Origin: ANME-2 cluster archaeon
GTDB taxonomy: Archaea > Halobacteriota > Methanosarcinia > Methanosarcinales > Methanocomedenaceae
Length of the DNA stretch: 31,705 bases
Assembly (NCBI GenBank): GCA_023544495.1
Contig: JAMJFV010000006.1
Span: 1 to 31,705 of the forward strand
Reading direction: 5' to 3'
In this document: positions 22,693 to 31,391 of the stretch, one piece after another
Layout of the letters: every line of letters starts with the position of its first letter
How positions within the stretch are numbered: position 1 is the first letter of the stretch
Notes under the pieces: generated by a model
Told to the model about the DNA's origin: nothing
The model's input: only the letters and a program-made list of their open reading frames with translations
The model's database searches: none
Made by a program: the position numbers and the translations under genes

Positions 22693-22741
22693 GAATGATT
22701 GTAGTTAAAAACCTGACATTTTTAACTTATAATCCTCATTC
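22693..22741. repeat. Imperfect hairpin
   Basis: GAATGATTGTAGTTAAAAA pairs with TTTTTAACTTATAATCCTCATTC across a 7-base loop, with two small bulges. It could be a transposon end, a small RNA hairpin or chance in AT-rich DNA. Confidence 0.3.
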
Positions 22742-22889
22742 TAAAATCTTAGGATTAGTTCACATATTTCCTCTGACACCTCTTTACTTGAAGTGGCGAC
22801 CGGAAAATCATCTGTATATCAGATAAAGTGAACACTCATGTCCGGATATTGTTCATTCAGGATACTCTCAATTCTATCCAGGGGTTATA

Positions 22890-23099
22890 TTAGCCAGGAT
22901 TGGTGAGTTTATCCCTGAGGTGTTTACCTCTATCTGTGAGGTACATGTTCTGTCCGAAGACTCCGCTTTCAGGTGCTACATATTGTGCACTTCGAAACAA
23001 TGGTAATCCAAATGGCCGATTATCAGTATATATTTCAGCCACTGATTGAAATGCCAGAGCATAAAGAGTTTGCATTGCACAATTATACATAGTAGGTAT
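22890..23099 (-). pseudogene. Group II intron reverse transcriptase/maturase scrap
   Basis: Translated on the minus strand, IPTMYNCAMQTLYALAFQSV, then AEIYTDNRPFGLPLFRSAQY matches by memory the RT block of group II intron maturases (GIPTMxDRAMQxLYxLALxPIAE...SYGFRxxRS). Only about 40-45 residues are recognisable: a TGA stands where the Gly before IPT should be, nothing upstream continues the RT, and the residues after RSAQY diverge until a stop at 22890. No domain V-like hairpin of the intron RNA is seen nearby. It is a dead fragment. Confidence 0.65.
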
Positions 23100-23251
23100 T
23101 CATGAAATAATAAAAAGTCTCGCAATATTTCTATAACAATAAGGTGAATAACCTCAACCATGATCACTGTTAACCATATTTTTGATGAAGGTCTGGTAAA
23201 TAAAATGACCATGAACCCCAAATGGCTTGATTCCGATATACCTGCAGTTCC

Positions 23252-25885
23252 ATGATAGCTATGAATTCCACAATCAGATCAGATACAGATATCACAGCTA
23301 TCCTCGAACAGTTACAATCACATACATCAGGTTTGACCGAAGAGGAAGCAATCAGGCGGTTGACCAGATATGGAAGAAACGAACTGAAAAAAAATATAAT
23401 AGCAATGCCTCTGAAGATAGTTGCACGTCAGTTCCTGGATTTCATGCTTCTTCTGCTCATTATTGCAGCAATTGTTTCATTTTTGATAGGAGAAACTCTC
23501 GATGGTTTGGTGATTACCGGATTCGTTGTATTTAATGCGATACTCGGTTTTACCCAGGAGTATCGTGCTGAACGCGCGCTTGAATCATTAAAATCCATGA
23601 TCGCACCGCAGGCACGTGTGATACGGGATGACAGTGAAAGGATGGTGGATGCCGCAGAACTTGTGCCCGGTGATGTGATACTGCTCATAGCCGGGGACAA
23701 GGTGCAGGCAGACGTCATTGTGATCGATGGAGAATTGCAGATGGATGAGTCCGTTCTCACCGGGGAATCACATATAGTGAATCGCAGTTCTACACATACT
23801 GTACATGCAGGCACCACAGTGACACATGGACGTGGAACCTGTGTGGTCACTAATACCGGGATGAACACAGCATTTGGGAGGATTGCTGCGATGGTGCAAA
23901 TCGAGAAACGGAAGACACCACTCCAGAGACGATTGGCGCAACTTGCAAGATACCTCGGTACCGGTGCGCTTGTTATCTGTGTCATAGTATTCATCACAGG
24001 AATCATGAATGGGATTCCGGCAGACAAGATGTTCATCGCCACGGTCAGCCTTGCTGTTGCTGCAGTTCCAGAGGGCCTGCCTGCTGTGGTCACGATCGCG
24101 CTTGCACTTGGTGTGCAGAACATGGTCAAAAAGAATGCCATCATCAGGAAACTGCAGGCGGTCGAAACGCTCGGCTGTGCAACTGTGATATGTACCGACA
24201 AGACAGGTACGCTCACCCAGAACGAGATGACCGTTCGGAAAATATACACGGATGGTACGCTCATCGATGTCACTGGTGAGGGGTATGCTCCTTTCGGAGA
24301 ATTCAGGTCAGAAAAAGAGTTCCATGAAAAGTCTGTACGATTTTTTCTTCAGATAGGAACATTGTGCAATGATGCATCCCTGACACAGCCTGAAGAAGGG
24401 AACTGGAAGATTCTGGGTGATCCCACAGAAGGCGCTCTGGTGGTTGCGGCAGCAAAGGCAGATATCAACAAGCAGGAACTCGCAGAAAAGTATCCGCGGG
24501 TTGCAGAAATTCCGTTTGATCCTGAGCGCAAATACATGACCACGATCCATGAGGTTCATGATGCGGTAAAAATACTGGATTTAGCGTATGTGATTTGTGT
24601 CAAAGGAGCGCTTGATTCGATTCTCGAAAAGTGCAGTCATATTTACAGGGATGGTGAAGTCGTCCCGTTGACAGTTACTGATGCCGATGCAATCCAGCAT
24701 GTTCATCAGGACATGACTGTCCATGCGCTCAGAGTACTCGCACTCGCATACAAACCACTTGATGATATAACTGAACAGCACCAACACGATCTGATATTTG
24801 CTGGCATGGTCGGGATGATCGACCCTCCGCGCTCTGGCGTTAAAGAGGCAATTGCCACCTGTAAGAAGGCAGGCATCACCACAATCATGATTACAGGCGA
24901 TCACAGAGACACTGCAAAAGCAATTGCGATTGAACTCGGTATTATCGATCCGGAACATACGGGGAAAATAGTGACCGGAGATGACATGGATGCCGGAATC
25001 GGGCAGAAGGCGTTAGTGTATGCCAGAACCTCACCAACCCATAAGGTTCAGATCATATCAGCACTACAGAGTCAGGGCGATATCGTGGCAATGACCGGTG
25101 ATGGTGTGAATGATGCGCCTGCGCTCAAGATGGCGGACATCGGAATTGCGATGGGGATCACAGGAACTGATGTTGCAAAGGAAGTCTCAGATATGGTGTT
25201 GACGGATGATAACTTTGTATCGATCGCACATGCAGTCGAATTGGGGCGGGGAATATATGATAATATCAAGAAGTTCCTCAGATTCCAGTTATCCACCAAT
25301 GTCGGCGCGATTCTGCTCATATTTTTCGGACTGCTCATCGGGCTTCCGCTACCGCTTGCACCGCAGCAGATACTGTTCATCAATCTGTTGATGGATGGTC
25401 CGCCTGCGCTCTCGCTCTCGATGGAGCCATATCATAAAACCATGAACCGCCCTCCAAGAGACCCTGATGAGCCGATAATCACGAAAGATGTAATGAAATT
25501 CATTACAGGGACAAGCATGGTGATGTTTATCGGCACCATTCTTGTATTCCTGTATGCACTGCAGGAATATCCAGAGGATATTGATCATGCACGCACACTG
25601 GCGTTCACCACCTTCGTCCTCTTCCAACTATTTAATGCATTCAACTGCCGGTCGGATCAATATCCTCTGACCCGGATCGGGGTGTTCTCGAATCGTTATC
25701 TGATAGGTGCAGTTGGTTTAAGCGCTTTATTGCAGATGTGTGTCCTGTACACTTCACCTTTGCAGTTGATATTCGATACCGTTCCTCTGGGTGTGCATGA
25801 TTGGGTTATTGTGCTGTCTGTGTCTGCAATGGTATTTGTGATTGTTGAGGGTATGAAGGTGATTCGAAACCGGAGATTCGTCTGA
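23252..25885 (+). CDS. P-type Ca2+/cation-transporting ATPase (P2 type)
   Basis: An 877-residue, apparently complete pump. Seen: N-terminal actuator region with LTGES at about 169-173, the ion-site helix VPEGLPAVVTIALALG (about 272-287), phosphorylated Asp316 in CTDKTGTLTQNE, the nucleotide-binding KGA (about 451), MITGDHRDTA (547-556), the hinge GDGVNDAPALKMADIGIAMG (616-635), and the C-terminal helices with INLLMDGPPALSLSMEP. PEGLP and NLLMDGPPAL point to the P2A/P2B calcium-type branch; Na+ or Mn2+ cannot be excluded. Starts at ATG 23252 or 23261, neither with a clear Shine-Dalgarno. It stands alone, between a retro-element scrap and an IS scrap, so horizontal arrival is plausible. Confidence 0.92.
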   Translation: MIAMNSTIRSDTDITAILEQLQSHTSGLTEEEAIRRLTRYGRNELKKNIIAMPLKIVARQFLDFMLLLLIIAAIVSFLIGETLDGLVITGFVVFNAILGFTQEYRAERALESLKSMIAPQARVIRDDSERMVDAAELVPGDVILLIAGDKVQADVIVIDGELQMDESVLTGESHIVNRSSTHTVHAGTTVTHGRGTCVVTNTGMNTAFGRIAAMVQIEKRKTPLQRRLAQLARYLGTGALVICVIVFITGIMNGIPADKMFIATVSLAVAAVPEGLPAVVTIALALGVQNMVKKNAIIRKLQAVETLGCATVICTDKTGTLTQNEMTVRKIYTDGTLIDVTGEGYAPFGEFRSEKEFHEKSVRFFLQIGTLCNDASLTQPEEGNWKILGDPTEGALVVAAAKADINKQELAEKYPRVAEIPFDPERKYMTTIHEVHDAVKILDLAYVICVKGALDSILEKCSHIYRDGEVVPLTVTDADAIQHVHQDMTVHALRVLALAYKPLDDITEQHQHDLIFAGMVGMIDPPRSGVKEAIATCKKAGITTIMITGDHRDTAKAIAIELGIIDPEHTGKIVTGDDMDAGIGQKALVYARTSPTHKVQIISALQSQGDIVAMTGDGVNDAPALKMADIGIAMGITGTDVAKEVSDMVLTDDNFVSIAHAVELGRGIYDNIKKFLRFQLSTNVGAILLIFFGLLIGLPLPLAPQQILFINLLMDGPPALSLSMEPYHKTMNRPPRDPDEPIITKDVMKFITGTSMVMFIGTILVFLYALQEYPEDIDHARTLAFTTFVLFQLFNAFNCRSDQYPLTRIGVFSNRYLIGAVGLSALLQMCVLYTSPLQLIFDTVPLGVHDWVIVLSVSAMVFVIVEGMKVIRNRRFV

Positions 25886-25978
25886 CACTGTAGAATTTCG
25901 AACGTGAGCCTGTGGCAAACCTGATGATATTCTTTATGTTCTCATTCCAGGCACCATAATGACTTATATTGCTAATTT

Positions 25979-25994
25979 ATTTATTTAAATAAAT
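25979..25994. repeat. 16-bp AT palindrome after the P-ATPase
   Basis: ATTTATTTAAATAAAT is a perfect palindrome in a very AT-rich stretch between the pump and the IS remnant. It could be part of the pump's transcript end or an IS flank, or chance in AT-rich DNA. Confidence 0.3.
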
Positions 25995-26029
25995 TTAAAT
26001 TAAATTGAAATAATGATGATTATGCCATA

Positions 26030-26489
26030 TTAGAGTAATATTAGTGTTGCAAAACATAAAATTAAGTAAATCATCGAATTTCGATATTTTTCGGTCTTGA
26101 ATCCGTATGATCTTTTGAATGGAGTCTTGATTTTATTGTTCATTCCCTCAACAACTCCATTATTGAGATTTCTCTTAATTGCTTCCATTATTCCACTAAA
26201 ATGATTATCAATCGTCTTTGCAAGTTCGATTTTTCGATTCGTATCTCTCTTTGACTCTTATATTTCCTTTACCCTTCTTACCGTAATCCGGGCAATCTTT
26301 ATTCAAACAACAAAATTCTGATAAATCCAGTTCTAAATTCATTAATTCCTGCCTGACTTCCATTATCATAGAATCTATAATGTCAAGAACTGGTGTTCTT
26401 TTCTGCATTCGTGAAAATTCAAGTTCACGCCAATCAATCAAGGTTGTGAGAACCTGACTTTTCTGTATTTTGCCTTTGTCACCAAACAA
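26030..26489 (-). mobile_element. Internally deleted ISL3-type transposase remnant
   Basis: Two ends of one transposase remain. The N-terminal piece (26208-26489 and likely open further upstream) ends with the zinc-ribbon-like SEFCCLNKDCPDYGKKGKGN. The C-terminal piece (26030 to about 26225), not a conventional ORF, reads HFSGIMEAIKRNLNNGVVEG, then MNNKIKTPFKRSYGFKTEKY and RNSMIYL before a TAA; this is the typical end of ISL3 (IS204/IS1001/IS1165) DDE transposases. The two pieces meet in different frames at about 26205-26235. The middle, holding most of the DDE core (roughly 250 residues of about 400), is gone, so it is inactive. Terminal inverted repeats were not found by eye. Confidence 0.7.
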
Positions 26490-26641
26490 AAGCGATCCCT
26501 TCTTTTTATGTGATTCATTTGTTTCACCAACCCTTCTTACTACTCTTAATACTTATATCGGTTCAGAAAACAGCAACTTTTGAAGGTTATCTTTGGAGAT
26601 TGTAACAATAGCGGCAAAAAAATAAATCCGTTCATTGAAAA

Positions 26642-27169
26642 TTAGATTTCATCCAGTGCAATGAGAATTATCTTTTCCTGGTACGCAGTATCAGGATTGC
26701 TCAGCCCTATCCAGACCACCTTATTATCCTTTGCATAATAGTAGTGGAATTGACCCGTACCTTCTGTGTAATATATTGTCTGGCCATCTATATTCCTGAC
26801 CTGAGGCCGGGTAAACATCATACCGTTCGACATCCTCGCGGTCATGATCTCAACAAGAGAAGTGGCTGATGAATCCGAATCCGAAATCGAGAGCCAGACA
26901 TCGGCCATGTTGGCGGGATCGGTACCATAATTGCGGTAACGTGCAATGTAGGCCTCACCAGGATTAACACGTTCACCTGACGAATGGAGTTGAGCCACGC
27001 TCTGCCTGGCTTCCTCGCCATCAATATACATCTTGAGATCCATATCTCCCAGGGTCTGGGGAAATATAGTGGTTTCAACAGAACTGATCTTCAGCATGGT
27101 TCCGATCAGGATTGCAAATAATACCAATCCGGCAGCCAGAACCAGTACTTTTATTTGTCTTTTCATCAT
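26642..27169 (-). CDS. Membrane-anchored protein of unknown function
   Basis: A 175-residue protein with one N-terminal membrane helix after a basic start (MMKRQIKVLVLAAGLVLFAI), then an extracellular beta-rich domain with repeated aromatic residues (IYYTEGTGQFHYYYAKDNK, VVWIGLSNPD). No known catalytic motif. The layout resembles small surface-exposed proteins of archaea anchored by a signal-anchor; I do not recognise the family. A TATA-like TTTATATTA at about 27178-27187 on the minus strand lies 10-18 bp before the ATG, and the strong hairpin 27190-27215 lies immediately upstream of that. Confidence 0.65.
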   Translation of the reverse strand: MMKRQIKVLVLAAGLVLFAILIGTMLKISSVETTIFPQTLGDMDLKMYIDGEEARQSVAQLHSSGERVNPGEAYIARYRNYGTDPANMADVWLSISDSDSSATSLVEIMTARMSNGMMFTRPQVRNIDGQTIYYTEGTGQFHYYYAKDNKVVWIGLSNPDTAYQEKIILIALDEI

Positions 27170-27189
27170 GTAATTATTGTTAATATAAA

Positions 27190-27215
27190 GTGTCCGGGGG
27201 TGGTTTTCCGGACAC
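27190..27215. repeat. Perfect 8-bp inverted repeat GTGTCCGG/CCGGACAC
   Basis: GTGTCCGG (27190-27197) pairs with CCGGACAC (27208-27215) around a 10-base loop. GC-rich in an AT-rich surrounding, directly upstream of the promoter of the membrane protein gene. It could be an operator, a terminator for plus-strand transcription or an IS end. Confidence 0.55.
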
Positions 27216-27220
27216 AGGTG

Positions 27221-27264
27221 GTCTACATGGGGTTGGATAGATTTCAGGAGTGTATAATGTAGAC
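27221..27264. repeat. Perfect 8-bp inverted repeat GTCTACAT/ATGTAGAC
   Basis: GTCTACAT (27221-27228) pairs with ATGTAGAC (27257-27264) around a 28-base loop, starting 5 bp after the previous hairpin. The pair of hairpins suggests a structured RNA or element ends. Confidence 0.5.
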
Positions 27265-27577
27265 TTCCCTTAGAAAACTTCTTTGACCTCTGAGTTTAAC
27301 CTGATTATGATTTATGATTTGATAGTTTTTATCACCTTTTTTTTGATATTGCAAATATGGAATGAAGAAATCGAGGATCGTTACTGAACATTAAATATTT
27401 TAGAAAGTTGTCGATCTAAACCATCATAATAATTTTTTTTAGGAAGCAAGGAGTTTATTGAGGATTAATTAATTGAATTTTCAGGCAATTCTGGCAAGTC
27501 TGCCTCAGGCTCAAGTCAATAAATGTTCATTTTCCCAATGAATTTTAAAATCAAAATGATTGATGTATCCGGAAACT
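27265..27577. other. AT-rich non-coding stretch
   Basis: No gene is supported in these 313 bp. It contains T-runs at about 27344-27352 and 27433-27441, which could end plus-strand transcripts, and is otherwise featureless; it follows the stop of the hydrolase gene on the minus strand. Confidence 0.45.
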
Positions 27578-28372
27578 TCAGTGCTGATATGCCCGGAGAA
27601 AGTTCCGTACTTCAGTATTGAAAATCTCTGGTGCCTCAAGGTTGCTCATATGACCAACATCCAGTATGACCACAAGCTTCGAACCGGGAATCCTGGCGTG
27701 CAGGCTCTCGGCAACGTTCAGAGGGGAACGCTGATCGGCTTCACCATACAGCAGCAATGTAGGCACTTCAATAGTTGGAAGCATGTCGCGAAGATCAGCC
27801 TCCGCAAAGGCAAGCAGCATCGCTCTCATCCCGATCGGATGGAACTCGGACATGATAGCTGCGGTCTCTTTGATAACGTCAGTTGAAACTGATTTCGTAA
27901 AGAGTGTCGGAATCCACATCTCAACGACCTGCTCAGGCGGCAATCTAGACTACAAAAGCCCCTGTTGCAGGCGTTCTTCTACGACCTCGGGAGGAAGGGA
28001 CCCCGCCCACCCGGCGTAAGCTGAAGCCAGTATCAGAGACCTCGGAATGGCGGGATAGCGCCGGTAGAGCTCAAGTGCAAGTCCGCCACCGAATGACAGA
28101 CCCAGCACATGAGGCCGTACCAGGACGATCTCCTCTATAAATGCAGCTAGACAGTCCGCATAGTCAGGCAGACGGAAGGTCTCCGGTAGATCATCCGAGC
28201 GACCACAGCCAGGTGCATCCCAGACTACTACCGTGAAATCGTCGGATAGCTCATCAAGCTGTCTGTGCCATTCCCTGCTGTCACTGAGAGCTCCATGGAG
28301 GAGCACGAGAGGTATCCCTTCTCCCTTCCGTTGGAACGCGATGCGAAATCCTCCTATTTTGACTTTATTCAT
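27578..28372 (-). CDS. Alpha/beta hydrolase with one in-frame TAG codon
   Basis: Reading through a single TAG (27950-27952, codon 141) gives 264 residues, the normal length of a single-domain alpha/beta hydrolase. Before the TAG are the oxyanion loop LVLLHGALSDSREW and nucleophile elbow LGLSFGGG with Ser; after it, in the same frame, come the acid in LLYGEADQRSP and the histidine in LDVGHMSNLEAP. The sequence flows across the codon (EERLQQGLL-TAG-SRLPPEQVVEMW) with no frame change and no apparent missing residues. The ATG at 28372 has AAGGGA just upstream. Either TAG is decoded, as pyrrolysine in some Methanosarcinales, or this is a fresh nonsense mutation. Substrate unknown. Confidence 0.75.
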
Positions 28373-28424
28373 GTATCCCTTCTCTATATTAAGCACCTGG
28401 CAATAAAAATAAGTATCAACAACC

Positions 28425-29765
28425 TCACTCCTTCCCCAACCCCCGCGCAATCTCAATACCCAGCCCGGCAACATCCACAGCCCTGTGCGCCAGCAACCGA
28501 ACCATAGGCTCCTTGCCCACCGCACCCAGGTCATACACCACATCAGGCACCCGGTCGTGGAGCTTCCGGTACGTATCAATAGCAGTCCGGGTGCCCCATT
28601 CCATAGTACTGACACCCTGGGGCTCGTGCGCCCGGTCAAATGATGCCACAGCCAGCCCCATTTCCCTGATGACCTCCACCACATTCCCGGAATAACGGAT
28701 ATTCAACGCCGCCCGCAATCCTGCATCATGGTGCATGGCAGCCAGTACGATCCTGGCCACATGGCTGCTGGCCCCGAAGGCGGGGCAACCTACGGCCCGG
28801 GCCCGGTCCTGCAGCCTGACGATACGGCCCCTGACAGCACACACCTCATCCACCGAGGCTGCAAGGGGCAGTGCCGCTGCCACATTACAGCCCACCTCAG
28901 GAATGAGATCGGCAAAACCAGCAGACGATTCCAGAATGGTAACCGCTTCCCTGACATCACTGAGCACCTCATACATCTGGGCTGTCCTCAGAGTATGCCA
29001 GCCCGGATTCACAGGACCCACACCCTTACCTACCGGACGGCTTTCAAGAATGGCCCTGGTCACGAACAGCTTGGCACCGGCCGCCGCATCCCTCAAAGAA
29101 TGTCCCGTTGCAAGGAAAACTGTCAGGGCCGCCGAGTAGGTGCATCCGGCACCATGTGTCCCGCCCCTGACCAGTTCACCCTCCACCAGGGTAAAATCCA
29201 GCCCGTCATAGAGCAGGTCAGATCCGTCAAGATGCCCGCCCGTGATGATCACGGCATTGGCCCCCGCATCTGCTATACGGCGGGCGGCTTCCTTCGCATC
29301 CTGCCAGTCATTGACCTTTATCCCGGCAAGCACTCCTGCTTCATGGATATTGGGTGTAACCACCTTTGACAGGGGGATGAGTTCCTGCTGAAGGATTTTC
29401 ACAGCGTCACTTCGAAGCAGGCTGCCTCCCGCTTCAGCAGCCATGACCGGGTCGACCACCAGCGGGATCCCATATTCCTGCATCATTTCTGACACGGTCA
29501 GGATAATGTCAGAAGATGAGAGCATACCGGTCTTGGCATGGACAATATCCATATCCGATGCCACAGCCCTGATCTGGGATGTTATGGTTGAGGGTGGCAG
29601 GTCATGGACAGCCAGCACTCCGGTAGTGTTCTGGGAAGTGATTGAAGTGAGTGCACATGTGCCGTAGGCTCCCAGAGCTGAAAAGGTCTTCAGGTCAGCC
29701 TGTATGCCTGCACCACCGCCGGAATCAGATCCGGCGATGGTCATTACCACAGGATACTCTCCCAT
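28425..29765 (-). CDS. thiDN: Bifunctional HMP(-P) kinase / thiamine-phosphate synthase ThiD-ThiN fusion
   Basis: A 446-residue protein. Residues 1 to about 255 are ThiD, which phosphorylates hydroxymethylpyrimidine twice: TIAGSDSGGGAGIQADLKTF at the start, KTGMLSS, VVDPVMAAEAGGSLL and the anion-hole GGTHGAGCTYSAALTVFLAT. From about 265 to the end is ThiN, the archaeal type of thiamine-phosphate synthase that replaces ThiE (IPEVGCNVAAALPLA, GCPAFGASSHVARIVLA, DRAHEPQGVSTMEWGT). Both halves look complete. The fusion joins consecutive steps of thiamine synthesis and is typical of archaea. A GAGTGAT stretch precedes the ATG. The hydrolase starts 52 bp downstream on the same strand. Confidence 0.94.
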   Translation of the reverse strand: MGEYPVVMTIAGSDSGGGAGIQADLKTFSALGAYGTCALTSITSQNTTGVLAVHDLPPSTITSQIRAVASDMDIVHAKTGMLSSSDIILTVSEMMQEYGIPLVVDPVMAAEAGGSLLRSDAVKILQQELIPLSKVVTPNIHEAGVLAGIKVNDWQDAKEAARRIADAGANAVIITGGHLDGSDLLYDGLDFTLVEGELVRGGTHGAGCTYSAALTVFLATGHSLRDAAAGAKLFVTRAILESRPVGKGVGPVNPGWHTLRTAQMYEVLSDVREAVTILESSAGFADLIPEVGCNVAAALPLAASVDEVCAVRGRIVRLQDRARAVGCPAFGASSHVARIVLAAMHHDAGLRAALNIRYSGNVVEVIREMGLAVASFDRAHEPQGVSTMEWGTRTAIDTYRKLHDRVPDVVYDLGAVGKEPMVRLLAHRAVDVAGLGIEIARGLGKE

Positions 29766-29809
29766 ACTATCACTCAGATCAAACCATAATGGGTCAGTTG
29801 CAGCATTAT

Positions 29810-30571
29810 TTACTCTACATTCGTTATCTCAAGCAATACTTCATAATAATATCCGCTACCCAGGTCAATGTCTGTTCTGACAATACCGGTGACTACGACA
29901 TTATCGCCGGCTGATACTACAAAGGTATTCGGGCACCTGGCCTTCAACTGTCCCGTGCCATCGTCCAACGTAAGGAACAATTCAGTGATGAGCGGAGTAG
30001 ATTTCACTACCACAGCAGTCACTTTAACTTCCTGTCCGGACAGGTTCGCAGCATTTGAAATAATGTCTGCGATTTGTGTGCTTCCTTCAATTGGCGTGAC
30101 ATTGACGTCATACGTAACATCATTATTACTGGCACTGGCATGAGGTGAATCAGAAGTGATCGTGGATGAATCATCCGAAACAGAATCTGCCATAAGCAGA
30201 ACATCGAATGTCCTCCCCAGCGAATTGCTTGGGAAGTTCAACATCAAACTGCCGGATGCAGTTATCTCAGTTCCATTCTCAAGCGAAGTTTGGTATCCTG
30301 CTACCCATATACTCTTGTTCTCATCAGTCAATTCCATGTACGTATACCCGCTGACATTCAGGGTCTGGTTGACCACACCTGTGATCCGGATATTGTCATA
30401 TGCATAGGGATCGGACAGTACATCAGCGATAGAGACATCCTCTACTGTTTCAGGGGGGGTTAATAGCGAATTTGTGCTCTGAGCATCTGTATTATTATCG
30501 GTGCAGCCTGAAACCAATAGCCCCGCCAGAACGATACACGTTATCAATGTGATAGTAAATATTTTGTTCAT
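29810..30571 (-). CDS. Secreted lipoprotein with two OB-fold domains
   Basis: A 253-residue protein. The signal peptide with lipobox-like LLVSGC (Cys23) suggests a lipid-anchored surface protein. Two OB-fold-like domains follow: about 40-130 (ADVLSDPYAYDNIRITGVVN, then YMELTDENKSIWVAG) and about 165-253 (IADIISNAANLSGQEVKVTA, then LFLTLDDGTGQLKARCPN). Similar OB modules occur in archaeal exported proteins with unknown ligands; nucleic-acid binding is a family association only. A Ser/Thr-rich linker separates the domains. A TATA-like element (about 30608-30615) lies about 40 bp upstream on the minus strand; the gene is divergent from the methyltransferase. Confidence 0.8.
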   Translation of the reverse strand: MNKIFTITLITCIVLAGLLVSGCTDNNTDAQSTNSLLTPPETVEDVSIADVLSDPYAYDNIRITGVVNQTLNVSGYTYMELTDENKSIWVAGYQTSLENGTEITASGSLMLNFPSNSLGRTFDVLLMADSVSDDSSTITSDSPHASASNNDVTYDVNVTPIEGSTQIADIISNAANLSGQEVKVTAVVVKSTPLITELFLTLDDGTGQLKARCPNTFVVSAGDNVVVTGIVRTDIDLGSGYYYEVLLEITNVE

Positions 30572-30640
30572 ATCATGTCCTCAACATTAAATTCTACGTT
30601 TGAAAAGCTATATTTGCTTAGGATTTAAAATTCACATATA

Positions 30641-30650
30641 CATATAAATG
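30641..30650 (+). promoter_or_regulatory. TATA box of the methyltransferase gene
   Basis: CATATAAATG is centred about 28 bp before the ATG at 30673, again consistent with a leaderless transcript. Confidence 0.5.
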
Positions 30651-30672
30651 TTGTTATACTATCGAGCATTAT

Positions 30673-31320
30673 ATGGGCCGAACATTCAGCCATATCATGG
30701 CATGGGAAGAAGAACACCGGCGATGCATCTGGAAAGGACCGTACTCACTGGACTATTTCCACCGGTATGCTCCTTCTTCAGGCATTATACTTGATGCCGG
30801 TTGCGGAATTGGGAGATATGCCATACCACTGGTCATGCAGGGATATAACGTGATAGGGATGGATGTCTCAATGGTCGCCCTGGGTGAACTGGATAAAGCG
30901 AAACAGCGCCGGAGCATCGGGATAGAACTGGCGGCAGCCGATACATACCATCTCCCTTTCAAGGACAATACCTTCAATGGTGTGGTTTGTTTTGGTGTCT
31001 TGCAGCATTTGCTGGAAACTGAGCAAAGAGCAGCACTGGGTGAGTTCAACAGGATACTGACACCAGGTGGCATACTTGTAATGGAAGTGCTAGGCAGGGA
31101 GGATATGCGAATGGGCGGAGTTGAAGTGGAACCATTTACATACGGGCGGGACACGGGTACAGTGTATCATTATTTTACCATCTCCGAGTTGTCCGGATTA
31201 CTCAGGGATTTCGACGTGCTGGATATCAGAGAAAAAAAGACCATCAAGAACTTCGACGGCTCTAAACGGTTGAGACATACCATATGTGCAGCTGCGAAAG
31301 CGATAGAAAGAAATAAATAA
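30673..31320 (+). CDS. Class I SAM-dependent methyltransferase
   Basis: A 215-residue protein. The SAM-binding motif I is ILDAGCGIGRYAIPL (about 37-51), followed by the acidic strand end VIGMDVS (about 58-64), motif III-like AAADTYHLPFKDNTFNGVVC (about 83-102), and the GVLQHLLETEQRA and LTPGGILVMEV blocks. This is the Methyltransf_11/25 type used on small molecules such as quinones, tetrapyrroles or lipids. No accessory domain tells the substrate, and the neighbours give no pathway. The N-terminal part (MAWEEEHRRCIWKGPYSLDY) is compatible with a short cap region. Confidence 0.88.
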   Translation: MGRTFSHIMAWEEEHRRCIWKGPYSLDYFHRYAPSSGIILDAGCGIGRYAIPLVMQGYNVIGMDVSMVALGELDKAKQRRSIGIELAAADTYHLPFKDNTFNGVVCFGVLQHLLETEQRAALGEFNRILTPGGILVMEVLGREDMRMGGVEVEPFTYGRDTGTVYHYFTISELSGLLRDFDVLDIREKKTIKNFDGSKRLRHTICAAAKAIERNK

Positions 31321-31391
31321 TTTGCACCTGGATACTAGTATTATTGAGTATAACTACATACAATCCAAATAAAAAACGGATGGAATGAACG

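Larger units (their letters stand above)
22395..22889. other. Non-coding stretch with an inverted-repeat element
   Basis: No supported gene in nearly 500 bp. It holds the promoter region of the SdrD-like gene (AT-rich, about 22410-22445), the inverted-repeat element at 22562-22624 and the imperfect hairpin at 22693-22741. The rest is AT-rich with short, unsupported frames. Confidence 0.5.

Noticed and set aside
22976..23221. 81-codon hydrophobic minus-strand frame
   Set aside because: It overlaps the RT scrap in another frame; its hydrophobicity follows from AT-rich codons.
28373..28684. N-terminal extension of the hydrolase frame rich in Trp, Gly and Arg
   Set aside because: It overlaps the ThiN coding sequence on the same strand in another frame and has the composition of a shadow frame; the ribosome-binding site supports ATG 28372.
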